NCBI GenBank assembly: GCA_033060915.1
Contig: CM065393.1
Span: 3,737,501-3,801,500 of the forward strand
Length of the DNA: 64,000 nucleotides
Source of the DNA: Euryodendron excelsum
Taxonomy: Eukaryota; Streptophyta; Magnoliopsida; Ericales; Pentaphylacaceae
Direction: 5' to 3'
This document shows, piece after piece, positions 1 to 12,414 of this stretch (its first letter is position 1; the number at the start of each line of letters is the position of its first letter). The notes beneath the pieces were generated by a model that was not told where the DNA came from, ran no database searches, and saw nothing but the letters and a program-made list of their open reading frames with translations. Both the position numbers and the translations under genes were made by a program.

Positions 1-79
1 GATATGAAAATTCAATATTATGTCTATATAAAATATTAGTAATATATATTATTTAATTATTAAATATTATTAAGTATTT

Positions 80-265
80 GTAATGGTGGTGGTGGCGGCA
101 GTAGTTGGTAGCAGTGACAATAGTGGTGTGGGACAGCGGCGGTGGTCAATGGTGGGTGGTGGTGGGATGGTGACGGTGGTGGGGGGTAGCAGTATCAGTG
201 GATGACGAGTGATTGTGGCTGACGGTAGACGATGGTGGTGGTGGTTAGTGACGGCGGTGATGGTG
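80..265. repeat. GGT/GGC-rich low-complexity tract
   Basis: The + strand is dominated by GGTGGT, GGCGGC and GATGGTGG triplets with no fixed unit. Open frames here encode only His/Pro/Thr-type runs and look like composition artefacts. The flanks are AT-rich with no gene signal. Confidence 0.7.
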
Positions 266-290
266 AGAATTTTCAATTTTTCAATTTTTT

Positions 291-1827
291 TGAACTTTAA
301 ATTTAAAAAAAAAATTTATTTTTTCAAAATTTTAAAATCAAAACAATAATTACTAAACTTGTTTTATATTTTTTAAAAGAAATTTGATAACAAAAATCTT
401 ACTAAGTTTTGTTGTATGCTATTTCATGGGGGAATGGATCGATCCAATTGACCTATAATGGCATTAATATTGGATCAATCTAACCGCATGTGAATGATCC
501 AACCAAGGTTGGATTGATCTAACTTCCTAGATTTTATCCTTTGGCCGTTGAATCTATTTATTTCAAGCTGTTTTCTGTGGGTAATAATAAGACATATGTT
601 CTTTGTATTTCTTCATGTAGGATTGTCATTGTATTTCTTTCTTATAGTAAGTAGGTTTTATGAAAAGATCCACTTAAAAATAATATCTCCAAATGCTCTT
701 TTTCTTGGATGATTATATTCTATATATTAAATGTTTTCAAAGCATGCTATGAGCTCCACGGATACTGAATAATTTTACTTATGATTTTTGTCATATGCCT
801 ATCTCATGGTCCTGTATGAGAAAGACTATAATCTCAAGTCATTCTACATATCTATATGAGATAAGTCTATGTATTTCAGTGGGTAATATTTTTACACGAT
901 ATAAATTGTGTTTATGTTCTATATTTGAGTCGACACAGATATGTTTGCTCCTGTTTCTTTTTATTCTCAGACGACATGTGAGATAAACTCACGCAATATA
1001 TTAGCATTATTTAGGTTATGGACCTTAGGTGTGAAACAAGATGCTTTAATGTTGATAAAAGACATTTGGAGATCTTTTGTGATACTTGGAGCCTAATGTT
1101 ACCTTTTGATGCACGGAATCTATTGTGGATGTTTTGATGTATCTTTTTTGTTATGGTATGTATATAATATTGGCTTGTTTGTATTGAGGCCACAAGATAT
1201 ATTAACTTGCACAATTTTGGACATTGCATAACTCATATATTCATTTCATATATGGAAATTGTAAAACCGTTTTGGAGACATGCGTTTTATTGACTCTATG
1301 CCTTGATTTTGATAATAACAAAATATAGCTTAGTGATCTAATGACTCTACTTACTGTGCAGATTATATATTGCATTTATCTAAATAGGTTCATGACTTGA
1401 TACTTGTCACATTGGAAGATATTGAATTACTTGTGTATTGAGAAGCTTGTCAAGAAGAATTGAAGGTTGATGAGCATAATAGGTTGACACATTCAACAAG
1501 TTAATGTTTACAATTTTATATCAAAAAGATTTAAGGTGTTCAAAGAAGAATAAAAGATCAGTTGAAAAGAAAAGATCACAAGACTTGGTAGCTCTCTTGA
1601 TGATTTTGATAAAATCCTAAATCAATAGTAGAAGTGACGTTGATTGAGGAACCCTATAAGTAATCATAGTGGATTGATTTCATCTCGAAGAGATTGAAGG
1701 TGTTCTTAAAGATCAACATGCCTTGAAGAAGTCATTTCAAGACTTAGAAACCTTAGTTGGATGATCCATGATGTAGTTGAAGACTTCAAAGAAGATTGAA
1801 GAAGACTTGCAAAAAGTGAAGGTCTAA
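291..1827. other. Intergenic DNA, no gene seen
   Basis: AT-rich sequence with only short, unconvincing open frames. From about 1290 onward the wording (a segment with 'TTGATTTTGATAATAACAAA' and many GAAGA runs) looks like the long terminal repeat of an old LTR retrotransposon continuing into the GTCGAC array, but I could not fix its ends. Confidence 0.4.
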
Positions 1828-2240
1828 GTTGAAAAGGAGTCGACCTTCTAGCTCAGGAGTCGACACATTGAGACAGAGGCCATGGACTAGAGTCTACCCA
1901 GAAAAAGAGTCAAGCCCTCCAGGTCGGGAGTCGACACATTAGCCCAAAATGCAAAGTCTTGAAAAAAGTCCAAAAAGGGTTGACTCCTCGTTTCTCAAGG
2001 GTTAACACCTTTAGACAGAGCCTTGATGAAGTTTGGTCAAAAGCTAAAAGAGCCGACTCCTTATTCTTCAAGTGCTGACTCATTCGAACAGTGCCTTGGT
2101 GAAGTCTACCAAAACTCAAGAATAGTCGACCCCTTCAAGTAAAAGAGTTGACACATTTGGATAGAGGGTTAAAGACGCTAGCACCAGAGCAAAAAGGGTT
2201 AACCTCTTTAGCAAAAGAGTCGATTCCTTGACTATAACAG
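1828..2240. repeat. Diverged tandem array of GTCGAC-containing units
   Basis: Motifs of the type 'AGTCGACACATT', 'GTCGACC' and 'GTTGACTCC' recur at roughly 40-100 bp spacing, separated by similar 'AGACAGAG..CTTG' words. Many copies have decayed by CpG loss (GTCGAC to GTTGAC). It probably lies inside an old LTR. No protein is supported. Confidence 0.5.
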
Positions 2241-4694
2241 CTAGTTTTTCAAACTGCCTATCAGCATGATTTTGCATTAAATGCACCCCCAACCACCACC
2301 AACGGCTATAATCAATTTAAAGCCATGTATACAAGATCCTTACATCATTTATACATGAGAACCTAAAGATTTATGAGCTGAACAACATCTTAATTGTTGA
2401 TTCTTTACACTGAACTAAGAAATTCTCTTTGCTGGGGTACTAATTGCACTTCCACTTGCTTATACACTTTTTGAGAGAGTTATTCATTGTATAATATTTG
2501 TATATTTCACTTGGAAGGGTTTGTAAACTTGTAAGTTTGACTGTTCTTGTTAAAACACTTATAAATTTGAGCGAAACTTGGACAAAATTACTTGAAGGGT
2601 TTGAGAACTTGGAAATAGCTCTTGTATGAAGTGAGCTGGGCACTTGGCAACTATCACCTGCTGTGTGGTGGTTAAACTAAATTTGAGAACTTGAAAATAG
2701 CTCTTCTACTCTAAATTTTCCGTTTGTTGTGGTTAAACTAATTTATCTAACTATGAGAACATGTCAATTATCTAAGTACGTCTATACTACATGCAACTAA
2801 AAGCAATAAATTAAAGAGACAAGGCACACATGATTTTAGAGTAGAAACCCTAAATTGAGGAAAAAACCCTAAGGCCACACATAGCCTCTAACATATTCAA
2901 CACTATAAATCTTAAACAGTTACAATAATAAACTTACTACCCAACCGTCGATCCACAACTCTAGTAGAAGTCTCAGTCTTGTTCGCTAGACTCTACGATT
3001 CACTGTTCTCCTGGGGTCTCAACGTTAACCTTTAGAATTCGCCAAAAATGATATGTGTGAAGAACTGTTATTGACCAAGAGGAAGAATACTCCAATATTT
3101 AAAAAGCACGATAAACCTCTTTGAATAGCTAGAAGATTTATTTAAATGTAGGCATATCAATTATGAAGCTTTCAGAGTCTTTATATAATATCTTGAGTGT
3201 TTTCAGAGTCTTGGTCGAAGCCTGAATCCTAATAAGCAAGGTTTCCCAAGCAGATATGGTGTAGAACCAAAAATTCTATTGTGCGTTCGAACTCTCTAGT
3301 CAAAGATTCGACTGCCTGACCGTTCGAATGCCCAATGAATATAAGTGCATAGATCTTAAAAAGTTATATAAAATCGATATATTATGAACCTCGATAACAC
3401 TTTTGGTTTGAGAGAAATGACATTTTAAAGTTTTAGCCCTGCGTTCTTTAACAGGTTGTACTTCAGCTTCAGCAATTTGTACTATGACAGTATCAACTTG
3501 AAACTTATTCTAAATTAGCCTAAATACAATTCAAAACACAATTACAACCAAAGTGTTTTTGTGTAAAAAATATGTCAACACTAAAACACTAACAGGAATG
3601 AAAACAGAATAGGCACAACTCTGTATCCAATAATTACAGAGTCTCCAAATAAACTGCACTATATATACTTCCCCTTAATTCCAATATAATTATATCAATC
3701 AATCAATCAAATAAATCAAGTAAACTAGATGCACGGTTGTCCAACATGTTTTGACGTTGCTAGCTTTTGAAGGCTTTAGCTCCTTGCGGTTGCGGTCTCA
3801 AATTCGCATAGAGAGAGTTTGGGTGGGTGACATTATTAGATTTGACAAAGTAACCAGACACCAACACAACAGGGTTGGAGGAACTATCACCCTGCGGGTG
3901 GATATGGTAAATCTTAAATCTTTATATTACCAAGTTAATAATTTTGTTAATTTGTAATAAAACTAGCTAAATTGAAGTCAACATACCAACGCAAAAGACG
4001 CAAAAGGTAAGGACAAGTATTCTTTGATAGAGCAAGAATTATAAATGTGGAAGGTCCACACATCAAAGTTAAATGGATTAGCAATGTTGAAAAAAATTCC
4101 AACAAATTTAGAGAAACAAATATGGAAAGATTCTCCATGAGTTTCTAGAAAAGAAAGATTGACATCCCTAGAGAAGTTGCTGAAGTTTTTCAACAAATAA
4201 TGGCAGAGGATGGCTTGATGATAATGACTATGAGATGGAATCCACTGAAGCTGCCAATATTGAGAATATGATCGAGGCATAGACTATCACATAGCAAGCG
4301 AGCAGCATGAACATCTGCATGAATAATTCAACAGATGAAAGCTGCAATGTGAAATTTTCAACTGGCTTGCAAAGACTACTAAGCGCATATAAAGCTTTAC
4401 CATAATAAATCGTGTTATAAATCCGAATCAAGAATACTTTTCTTTATTGAACCAGGAAAATTGTAATTTTGGGATCCATGTCAGGAATCATTTATTGAAG
4501 TCCAAAAGGCTGTATTTTTTCTTTTTTAATGTGTATCAAGATTTCATGTTAATAATCATTATGTTTTATTTTGCAATCGTTAAATCCTAAGGGCATGAAC
4601 TCTGTCTTCTAAGGGGAACTCCTTAGAGAGTGAAAATTGTGTGAGTAGAATAAAAGTATCATAATTTTCTGCAAACTTTTCACTTTTACGTGGG
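2241..4694. other. Intergenic repeat-derived DNA
   Basis: No convincing gene. The stretch near 2820-3340 has LTR-type wording (AAACCCTAA motifs, TTCGAAC motifs) and resembles parts of the repeats near 21.4 and 43.3 kb. A separate dispersed repeat lies at 3690-3850. Confidence 0.35.
3690..3850 (+). repeat. Dispersed repeat shared with the window's right end (inverted)
   Basis: The run from 'TCAAATAAA' through 'TTTGAAGGCTTTAG', 'GTTGCGGTCTCAAATTCG' and 'TTTGGGTGGGTGACA' matches the reverse complement of about 63640-63800, where the corresponding words are 'AGAGCCTTCAAA', 'CGAATTTGAGACTGCGACC' and 'GTCACGATCCCAAAC'. Similarity is moderate and judged by eye. It is probably part of an LTR-type element. 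Confidence 0.45.
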
Positions 4695-5170
4695 GTAATT
4701 ACAACAACGTCTCCTAACCTACAACTCAGAATTATTCAATATCTTTAAACTTTAAAATATAATATATTGACCCTCTGAACTACTAATATTTATCAATCAA
4801 CACTTTCGATTAGCTATATATTACATTATATTAATAGAGTAAATAAAAAATTGTCATTACTTATACATGTTCATAAAAATATAAATTTATACCTAAATTG
4901 ACTTTTTATTTTTGTAATAATTGTGTAAATTGACTTTTACCTAAATGCCATTTGACAGCTATTATAAAACATTAATTTAAGTATGAAATTATACTTTTGT
5001 GAATATGTGTAAGTCACATAATTATTTTTCATCCATTTTCCTAATGAATTGCTAGTAAAAAGTGTTAATTGATGTAAATTAATAGTTTATGAGGTCAATG
5101 TGTCACGTTTTAAAGTTTAAAATGATATAATGATATTTAGTCATAGTTCTGGAGATGTTGTTGTAATTAC
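4695..5170. mobile_element. Long-inverted-repeat foldback element
   Basis: The two ends are inverted copies of each other over roughly 115 bp. The left end starts 'GTAATTACAACAACGTCTCC' and the reverse complement of the right end starts 'GTAATTACAACAACATCTCC'. The similarity continues through 'AAACTTTAAAA', 'ATTGACC' and 'AACACTTT'. There is no coding capacity. No clean target-site duplication was found, so the superfamily is open; the long arms suggest a Mutator-like foldback. Confidence 0.7.
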
Positions 5171-5908
5171 TATTTCTTTACTTTTTTGAAAAAACAAAAG
5201 CTTCCTAATTTCCTCTACCATATTGGGTAGAAATTAATTATTGTTCCATTAAGTTGGAGACTGGAGAATGTTAAGCCATTAGCCGCTTGTGAATTGTGTT
5301 GAAGACTTGGAGAAGGAACGCAACAGATTAAGCAAGGTTGTCATGAAAACTGATTTACACTTAAACAAGGGATTCAATGTAAATAAATGTTAATCTTTGG
5401 GATCAATATATTATTATAACTATATATCTATGTAGATTTGTAAAGTCTCTATGATAATGACATGCATTTGGAAAATAAGTTCGGAGATACTTGGGGACAT
5501 GTAAAATTGATTTGGGCAACCGTGAGTTAGGTAATTAGCTCGTTTATCTCTAGGATTCTGTTAAAGCTCAACCACCTAATCACATAAGCCTCCCCCAGTT
5601 GACGTGGGTATCCCACGATAATTGTTAAATATACATATTTGAAAAAGGAACTTCACATTTGGCCAGCATTTCACACCAATTCAAATAAGCTAATGTAACT
5701 CGAAAGCTAAGCTAGCATATAGAATGACTTCAATAAAAGATTTTTTTAAACTATTATATGTAAAATGTCTACGAAACCATTGAAATTGAACAGTATTATT
5801 GAAAACGATAAAGAGATATTTCCAAGAAATGAAGAGAGCTTGACCCCGGAATGTATATAGAATGACTTCAAATGAAGTCTTCATTTTTCTATTTATTATT
5901 TTTATTAT
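5171..5908. other. Intergenic DNA, nothing recognised
   Basis: AT-rich. It contains a duplicated phrase ('ATATAGAATGACTTCAA' at about 5718 and 5857) but no gene-like frame. Confidence 0.4.
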
Positions 5909-6480
5909 GGACAAATTACATTTACATCCCTTGAGATTTGAGACTATTACAATTCACCCCTTGAGATTCTAGAAATTACATTCTCCTCCCTTGAGGTTTA
6001 AGGTGAGTTGCATTTTTTTCTCACATGTTAAATCTTTTAACAGAATATATATGATGTCAACAAAAAAAAAAAAGGTTTATTAATTAAATTACCCTTAATG
6101 TGCATGAAATGACATAAATGGGATTTTTCTTTTGCTTTTAAAATTAATTTGTATGTTAATTTTTAAAATTTTTGTTTTTTTTCCAAATGTTAAATCTTTT
6201 TCCCTCATGTGTGTTGATTTTTGTTTTTATAGTATGTAGGATCTATTTGTTATGTCATAAGCAAAAAAAAAAATTATTTGTCATTTCATGTACATTAGGG
6301 ACAATTTAGGTAATTAACTTATTTTTTTTGCTGACATCACATATATTCTGTTAAAAAATTTAATATCTGAATAAAAATGTAACTCACCTCAAACTTCAAG
6401 GGAGGGAATGTAATTTCTAAAATCTCAGGAGGTGAGTTGTAATAATCTCAAACATCAAGAGAGGTGAATGTAATTTGCCC
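5909..6480. mobile_element. Mutator-type foldback MITE with 9-bp target duplication
   Basis: A 572-bp element bounded by terminal inverted repeats of about 150 bp. The left end reads 'GGACAAATTACATTTACATC' and the reverse complement of the right end reads 'GGGCAAATTACATTCACCTC'. The similarity continues past 'TTAACAGAATATAT' and 'GATGTCA'. The flanks carry an exact 9-bp direct repeat TTTTATTAT (5900-5908 and 6481-6489). Long arms plus 9-bp duplications are the hallmark of Mutator-like elements. The AT-rich target motif is a caveat. There is no transposase. Confidence 0.8.
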
Positions 6481-6510
6481 TTTTATTATTTGTAATGACC
6501 TTAAAGCTAA

Positions 6511-6680
6511 GAAAAACGCTATTCTTTCAGAATTTTTGTACAGAATTTTAAACCAGAATGATGTGGCAGTGACAGTTTTGTAATTAAAATGCATCTTGAT
6601 GGGTTCTTTGTTTTAAAGTGATAGATCCACAATTTAGCAACATCATTCTGGTTATATATTCTGGTTGTGTAGCATTACTC
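6511..6680 (-). mobile_element. Small Mutator-type MITE with 9-bp target duplication
   Basis: A 170-bp element with an exact 9-bp direct repeat TAAAGCTAA on both sides (6502-6510 and 6681-6689). Read on the - strand it begins 'GAGTAATGCTACACAACC' and contains 'CCAGAATGATGT' twice in inverted arrangement. It belongs to the same family as the element at 7605-7773. It lies only 30 bp from the larger foldback at 5909-6480. Confidence 0.75.
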
Positions 6681-7013
6681 TAAAGCTAATACACGGATCC
6701 ACGGTTGTACGTTTTTTGAATTTTATTTAGGCACGAGCTGTAAACCTTGACAATTTGAGTTTGAAATTTAACAATTTACTTTGGGACCAAATCGTGCGAG
6801 ATTTATCTTTTGTAAATTTTCTAATCTCGACATGAATGGTCTATTTTGGACTAGATTGGGAATGAGATTAATTAGTCGAGATGCATGTAAGTTAATTCGG
6901 ATACCCCAAACTACATAAATAAATTTTTAAAAAAATATGAAACAACCCACGATATTTTTGCCACAATTTATTCGTAGTCGTTGATTTCTCTGATCTAGGG
7001 CCCACTGGCAATC

Positions 7014-7051
<38 letters not shown>

Positions 7052-7069
7052 TGAGAGAGAGAGAGAGAG
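7014..7069. repeat. (TA)n(GA)n microsatellite
   Basis: About 14 bp of TA repeats run directly into about 40 bp of GA repeats with one interruption. Confidence 0.9.
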
Positions 7070-7604
7070 CGGGACCCGTGGTAGGATGCTTCTTACTACT
7101 TCGCAATAGCATCAATTGCTTTTGAAACTATGTGTAATGTGTTAGTTGTTAGTGTTTAAACAATTTTAAAGACATGACTAGCCACATGCATCAAGTAGAT
7201 ACTGTGATATATTTTTGAATAATTATCATATTGTAAAAGCTTATTGTTAACATGCATGACCGTTTAATATGGCAGGTAAAGTAGTTTGGTCATTATCCTA
7301 ATTTTCTTTTTCGGTTGATTTTATTTCCTCTATTACTTTGGATATTTGCTGTTATTTTTCTATTCTTTTCTTTTCACAATTTTTCTGGTTCATGAGCTTC
7401 TTTTTGTTATTTCATTGTACCTTGCATATTTCCCAGGCAGGAAAGTAAGATGTAGCGGGCATCCAGCTGTCTAGCTACAAACGAAATAATCACAGTTTGT
7501 AAATATAATGAAATTGACAAAGTACTGTCAAAAGGCATTATATTATTTCATAAACTTTAACGTAAAATTTAAAATATAAAAACAACAAAATAAGTTTGTG
7601 AAAA

Positions 7605-7773
7605 GAGTAATGTTATACAAATAAAAAATTTATATAAAATGATGTATTTGAATGAAAGTTTTTTACTTCAAAACAAAACACCTACTATAATAATTTTTAA
7701 TTATAAAATTGTCATTGCGACATCATTTTAGTAGGTATTTTTGTATGAATTTATTGTAAAAATAACATTTTTA
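7605..7773 (+). mobile_element. Small Mutator-type MITE, second copy
   Basis: A 169-bp element starting 'GAGTAATGTTATACAAAT', with an inverted counterpart at its right end ('ATTTTTGTATGAAT..AACATT') and an exact 9-bp direct repeat TTGTGAAAA on both sides (7596-7604 and 7774-7782). Its first 40 bases align with the - strand of 6511-6680, including 'AATGATGT'. It is non-coding. Confidence 0.7.
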
Positions 7774-7990
7774 TTGTGAAAATATTATTCTATAGCCCTA
7801 CAAATCGTTCTCTCCCTCCTCATTATATTGGCTCAATTGTTTTGGGAATGCCTAAATCACTAGTGACAGCTACATGGGGCGAAGCAGCCAAGCAGGCATT
7901 AATGATTTTACAATGGTGAGTTTAGAGAGATTTTTTTTTTTTTTTTTTTTTTCGCCCTGAATAGCATATTTGCTTTCCCAATATCCTTGT

Positions 7991-8740
7991 AAGTTGTAAG
8001 GGAGTTGCTTGCATGCCCACTGTCCTTGAGCTATTGAGGAAGCTCGAGGTGAGACCGCTCTTCACCAAGCTACGAAGAATAAACAGTTCGAAGCATTCAA
8101 AATCTTGATCGAATCTGTTGACAACAATCACACGTCAGGAGCTTTTACAGGCAATGAGTAAGGAGGGCAATAACATCTCCGACCATGCAGAAACTTCAAA
8201 TCAACTACCGGTATGTTAAACCCGTCTATGCTTTAAAATCCAAGTAAAATAAAATTTATTTCTTCTCCTCGAGACCTTGTATTTGATGCGAAATGGAGTA
8301 CACATGTTTCGTACTCATATATGTGAAACATCGATCTAGATATATAAATTTTGCTCTTTAGCATACTTGGTGATGGCAACAGAGGAGTCTCGCATCAGTA
8401 AAATGTTAGTCAAAGAACCTCCGATACTTTAGTCAAAGAAATTTATATGGGATCAAAGGCTAGAGATTATAGTGAAGGGCACATATTCGAGCTCGATAGG
8501 TTGTTCCAGACAGCTGGTCGGTCAGTCAGATCCAGGTTTAGTTCGCCTGATTTACCCAGTACCAATTGGAAACAATTATGCGAAACAAATTTATTTTGCC
8601 CCTTTCTGGTCTTTTGTGAATGTATGACCCATTTGAACTGCTAATTAAATGTGTAGATCACACCCATACACTCTTGCATTTATAGTTTCAAATTTCTGCA
8701 AACATTAGATGTAACTGCCAAGATATTTATTAAATATAGC
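7991..8740 (+). pseudogene. Exon 1 end and intron start of a decayed ankyrin/PGG gene
   Basis: Bases 7991-8210 match 33415-33626 of the intact ankyrin/PGG gene, which is the last ankyrin repeats of its exon 1. The words 'GAGTTGCTTGC', 'GAGACTGCTCTTCACC' and 'CAAGATCTTG' are shared with small changes. Readable residues include 'GETALHQATKNKQFEALKIL', but stops and frameshifts break the frame (for example a TGA after the AIDE-equivalent position and a TAG before the exon end). The splice donor is kept (GT at 8211, 'GTATGTTAAACCC'). Beyond it, intron similarity continues to about 8740 ('TTTTGCCC.TTTCTGGTCTT'). The first two thirds of exon 1 are missing. The matching second half lies at 22.6-24.1 kb. 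It is very unlikely to encode protein. Confidence 0.85.
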
Positions 8741-9300
8741 TGATAATCTAACAAAACTTTGGAAAAATTATGGCTAATGTATCGGCCGATTTCGTTAGGT
8801 AAGTTCAAAATGTCCAAACAAACACGTGTTTAAAGCCATGCTTGCCTTGCTGGACCTGGAGGGAATCACAGTTATCTGTCTTTTTTCTTTAGTTCGGCAG
8901 TTAAAATTGGCGAAACAGTTTGCGCGTACCTTGATTAATCTCTTTCTTAGAATGATCAAACCATATCATTCACGACGAGATTAGAATATTCACAATAGAT
9001 AAATATTTTGCAACCAACTCTTAAACTGGACAAAAAGTTAAACCCTTAATCTCACCAAGAGCTCTAACCAACCCTACTAACTGGGTTGAGGAACCATGGT
9101 TGTGCATAGTGACAAAACGTGCATAGTAGCACATTATATGAATATTATATATGTAAAAAAAAAATTTAGGAAAACATTTGGATACTTTGTTTAATGAAGT
9201 ATGAAAAACGTTAAAAAAATGATAAAGTGGGCCTACCCAATAAGTTATAAATATTCACGACAATGCCCTATAGACTATAAAATTCCTACAGACTATTGAA
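8741..9300. other. Intergenic DNA inside the split pseudogene intron
   Basis: I see no gene or defined element. Alignment to the intact gene's intron is lost at about 8740. Confidence 0.4.
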
Positions 9301-11900
9301 CTCGTATGGACTATAAAACTTTTCGGTAGGATCGAGAGATGTTGAGGTCTTTGAAAAAGTTTGAAGATACTTTGAGATCTTTAAAAAAAGAAAATTTGAG
9401 AGTTTTAAAAAATACTTTTGAAATAAGACTTAGAATGTTTAGAGTATTTTTTAAAATGGGTTTGAAAACAATTTTAAATGTTTTTTTTTTTTAAATTAAC
9501 TCTATGGAGCTTTGAAATGTTTTTGAAGTAACTTAAGTGAGTTTTGGAAGTGCTTTGAAATAACTTGAGAGGGTTTTAAAAGTGCTTTGAAATAACTTAA
9601 AGGAGTTTTGGAAGTATTTTGAAATCTTATTTTGAAAATTTTAGAAGTAAAGTTCAGATTGGAAATGCTCTTGTGAACTTGTCTTCGAAATACTTTTGGA
9701 AGTAGTTTTTTAATACCTTATTGAAAGGCATGTTTAATGTTGCATCACCCTTAAGAGGTTAGTCATTGAAGAACTAAACTCCTTTAAGGCTATGAGTTTT
9801 GAAAATAAATTTGAAAAAATAAGCTAGAAACTTCCCTTTTGATTTTTAAAACTTTAGGGTTATAGAACTCTTCTTGAACATCTTACTTATACTTGATCAA
9901 TCCTAATCATGAAAGGCTTGGGGTTGCTTTAAAAATGTGGTGATTGAAAATTATTTTTGAAAAGGGCTTTTGAAAACACAAAGGGTTTTGGAACCATAAT
10001 ATGGACAACCTTGGAAGTTGTATTTAATGTATCACCTTCCTTTGAAATCCCTAACCATAAAAGGGATAAGGACACTTTAAGGTTATGAGTTCTTGAAAAT
10101 ATTTTTGCAAATAGTTTTTAAAAAATGTTAAGTGTCTAGCCATTTTAGTTAAGGTAAGTTTAAAAGAACTTCTTGAAAGCATTTTTGAAGATAGAGTATG
10201 GGAATATTTGAAAAGGTTTTGGAGTTGATTTTGAAATATCAAGAGAGTAGGATGTTTTTTAAAGTATGTTATGAATATGGCTTTTGAATTGAAAGATTAT
10301 TTGAAAAGGAGTCTTTCAATTGAAGTCTTAAAGCTTACTAACCTAAGTTCTAGGGTTAACTAACTCGGGTTAGGTTAATATAGGGTTAAGGTAACATAGG
10401 GTTAACTAACTTGGTTTAGGTTAATTCAGGGTTAAAATGACTTAGGGTTAACTTACTTAGGTTAGATTAACTTAAAGTTGGACAATTGTGGTCAAGTTAA
10501 CCTAGAGTTTGGACAACTAGGGTCAAGTTAGCCTAGGGTTTTGAGAGGTGGTTTGAATTAGGATTTGGACCTAGTGGTTTTGGGAAGGTGGTTTCATGAA
10601 TGAAATTTGAAACTGTGTTTTGAAACCCATTTATGAAAACTATTCAAGTGAGTGTTGGGTTCATTTGGTTGGTATGTGGAAACCACTCAAGAGAGGGTTG
10701 CCTTAAAACCATTTCAACCACTGACTTAAGATAGTGAAACTTGTGAAAACTAATATTGAGTAGATAGTTTTGAAGACTTCTTTGATTGGAAATTAAAGAA
10801 AATGAACCTTTGAAAATTATTTTTGAAATGAGGTTTTGCAAAACCACTTTTAAGATGTTGAAGACCACTCTAAAAAATAAGGATTCATGTGGTTGATTTG
10901 ATAGAAATCTCTCCAAAAAGGACTCCATCGGACCATTCCAATCACAATATTCAAGAAAGCAAAATTTCTAAAAATCAAGATGAAAATAGTAGTTTAAGGA
11001 AATCATTTTTATGCAAATTAAAAAGAATAAAATTTTGAGAACCCTTCTTGAAGAGGGCTGCTTTGAAAATCACTTTTCGGGTGTAGAAAACTACTCTAGT
11101 GAGTTAGGGTTCCTATAGTCAACAAATGAGGAGACCACTCAAAGAATGGTTCCATAGGGACCATTTCAATCACAAAACTCAAGAGAGCAAAACTTTGAAA
11201 ATCAAAGTGAAATACAAGGTTTGAAAACTATTTTAATGCAACTTGAAGATTATAAAATGAGATAATGAAAAATCAAGTCAAGGGACTTAAGGGGAGTTCT
11301 CTAAGGTGTGAAAATTGAGAGTTTGACTTATGCTTCAAGGAACCAATTTCTAAAACCATTTTAGGGAAACACTTGAATATGGAATTTGAAAAAGACATAG
11401 AAATAAGATAGTGAAAGTTTTTTAAAAATGATGATGAATATGAAAATGAGGCCAAGCATACAACACATGAACATGGTAACCATGTGCAAACAGGGGTCAT
11501 GAAATCATACAAGGCTATAGGCCACAGCAAATTACAAGGTGCTCTAAGGCCATGCCATATTAAAGTAGGCTAGTGAGAGATCTCCCTACATGGTGGCTCT
11601 CACAAGCTTTCCTCTACGCATGAACTGGGAGTTCACTTGTTTCAAGCATGCAAGAAAGAAGGGTAAAAGATAGGAGTTTAAAATAGAGCATAGCCTAAGT
11701 AGGCTAGAAGGCTAGGAAGGAGAAGAGAAGAGTGGGAATGACAACATGTAAAAGAGAATACCACCTTTGTCTTCAAACCACTTTCAAGCTTCCATGGATG
11801 ACTTGTCTTAAACTTGAATGGTGTTAAAGAGGCTTGAAGGGGCTGGAAATAGCTCTTTTATGGCACTAAAAACTTTGTAGATGGAGTGTATAGACTAGGG
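9300..11900. repeat. TTTTGAAA-rich dispersed repeat block
   Basis: Short phrases such as 'TTTGAAATAACTT', 'GGAGTTTTGGAAGT' and 'TTTTGAAAA' recur with variations for about 2.5 kb. The same style reappears at 40380-41110, including a shared 'CTTGTGAACTTGT' phrase. No protein motif is seen in any frame. It is most likely non-coding sequence of a large LTR retrotransposon family, which is an inference from composition and recurrence. Confidence 0.5.
10340..10530 (+). repeat. Degenerate AGGGTTAA / GGTTAA repeat cluster
   Basis: About eight AGGGTTAA- or TAGGTTAA-like words at irregular 15-25 bp spacing. They resemble degenerate telomere-like sequence but are not runs of the plant unit TTTAGGG. Confidence 0.5.
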
Positions 11901-12414
11901 AGAGGTTGAATCTAACTTAGGTGCTTGGAGGGTGAGGTGTATAGAGAATTTCGGAGTTCAGAGGCTATTTCTACAGAGCTTCACTACTGCTTTCGATTCT
12001 AGAATATACAAAGGGAGAGGCTTGTATTTATAGGCAAACTTGCGAGGGTTAGAGCATGTATTATATGCGCCTACGCAAATTTTGCCCTAGCACATGTAGT
12101 ACATGTGCCATTACTGTTCCACTAGTTGAATGCCATGTGGCACACTTTGCACTGACTCAACTTAGGGAGCAACAAAGTTTTGATCGGTCTAATCACAATC
12201 TAGGCACATGTAGCATACACTCTACCCCCCGTAAATTTTCATTTAAACTTTGTCTCAATAATTGTGCAATAGGAAAAAGATTTGAGAAAATCAGTCACGT
12301 TCACGATGTTCTCCTAGTGTTTCTCAAGAGCTCAGAATTTTTTTAGGTGCTTGAAAGGTGTTTGAAAAAGTGAGATATCGCCTCAAGAAGTGTGTATGAA
12401 AATACACTTTTGTG

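Noticed and set aside
70..276. His/Pro-rich small protein on -
   Set aside because: It is a product of GGT-type low complexity.
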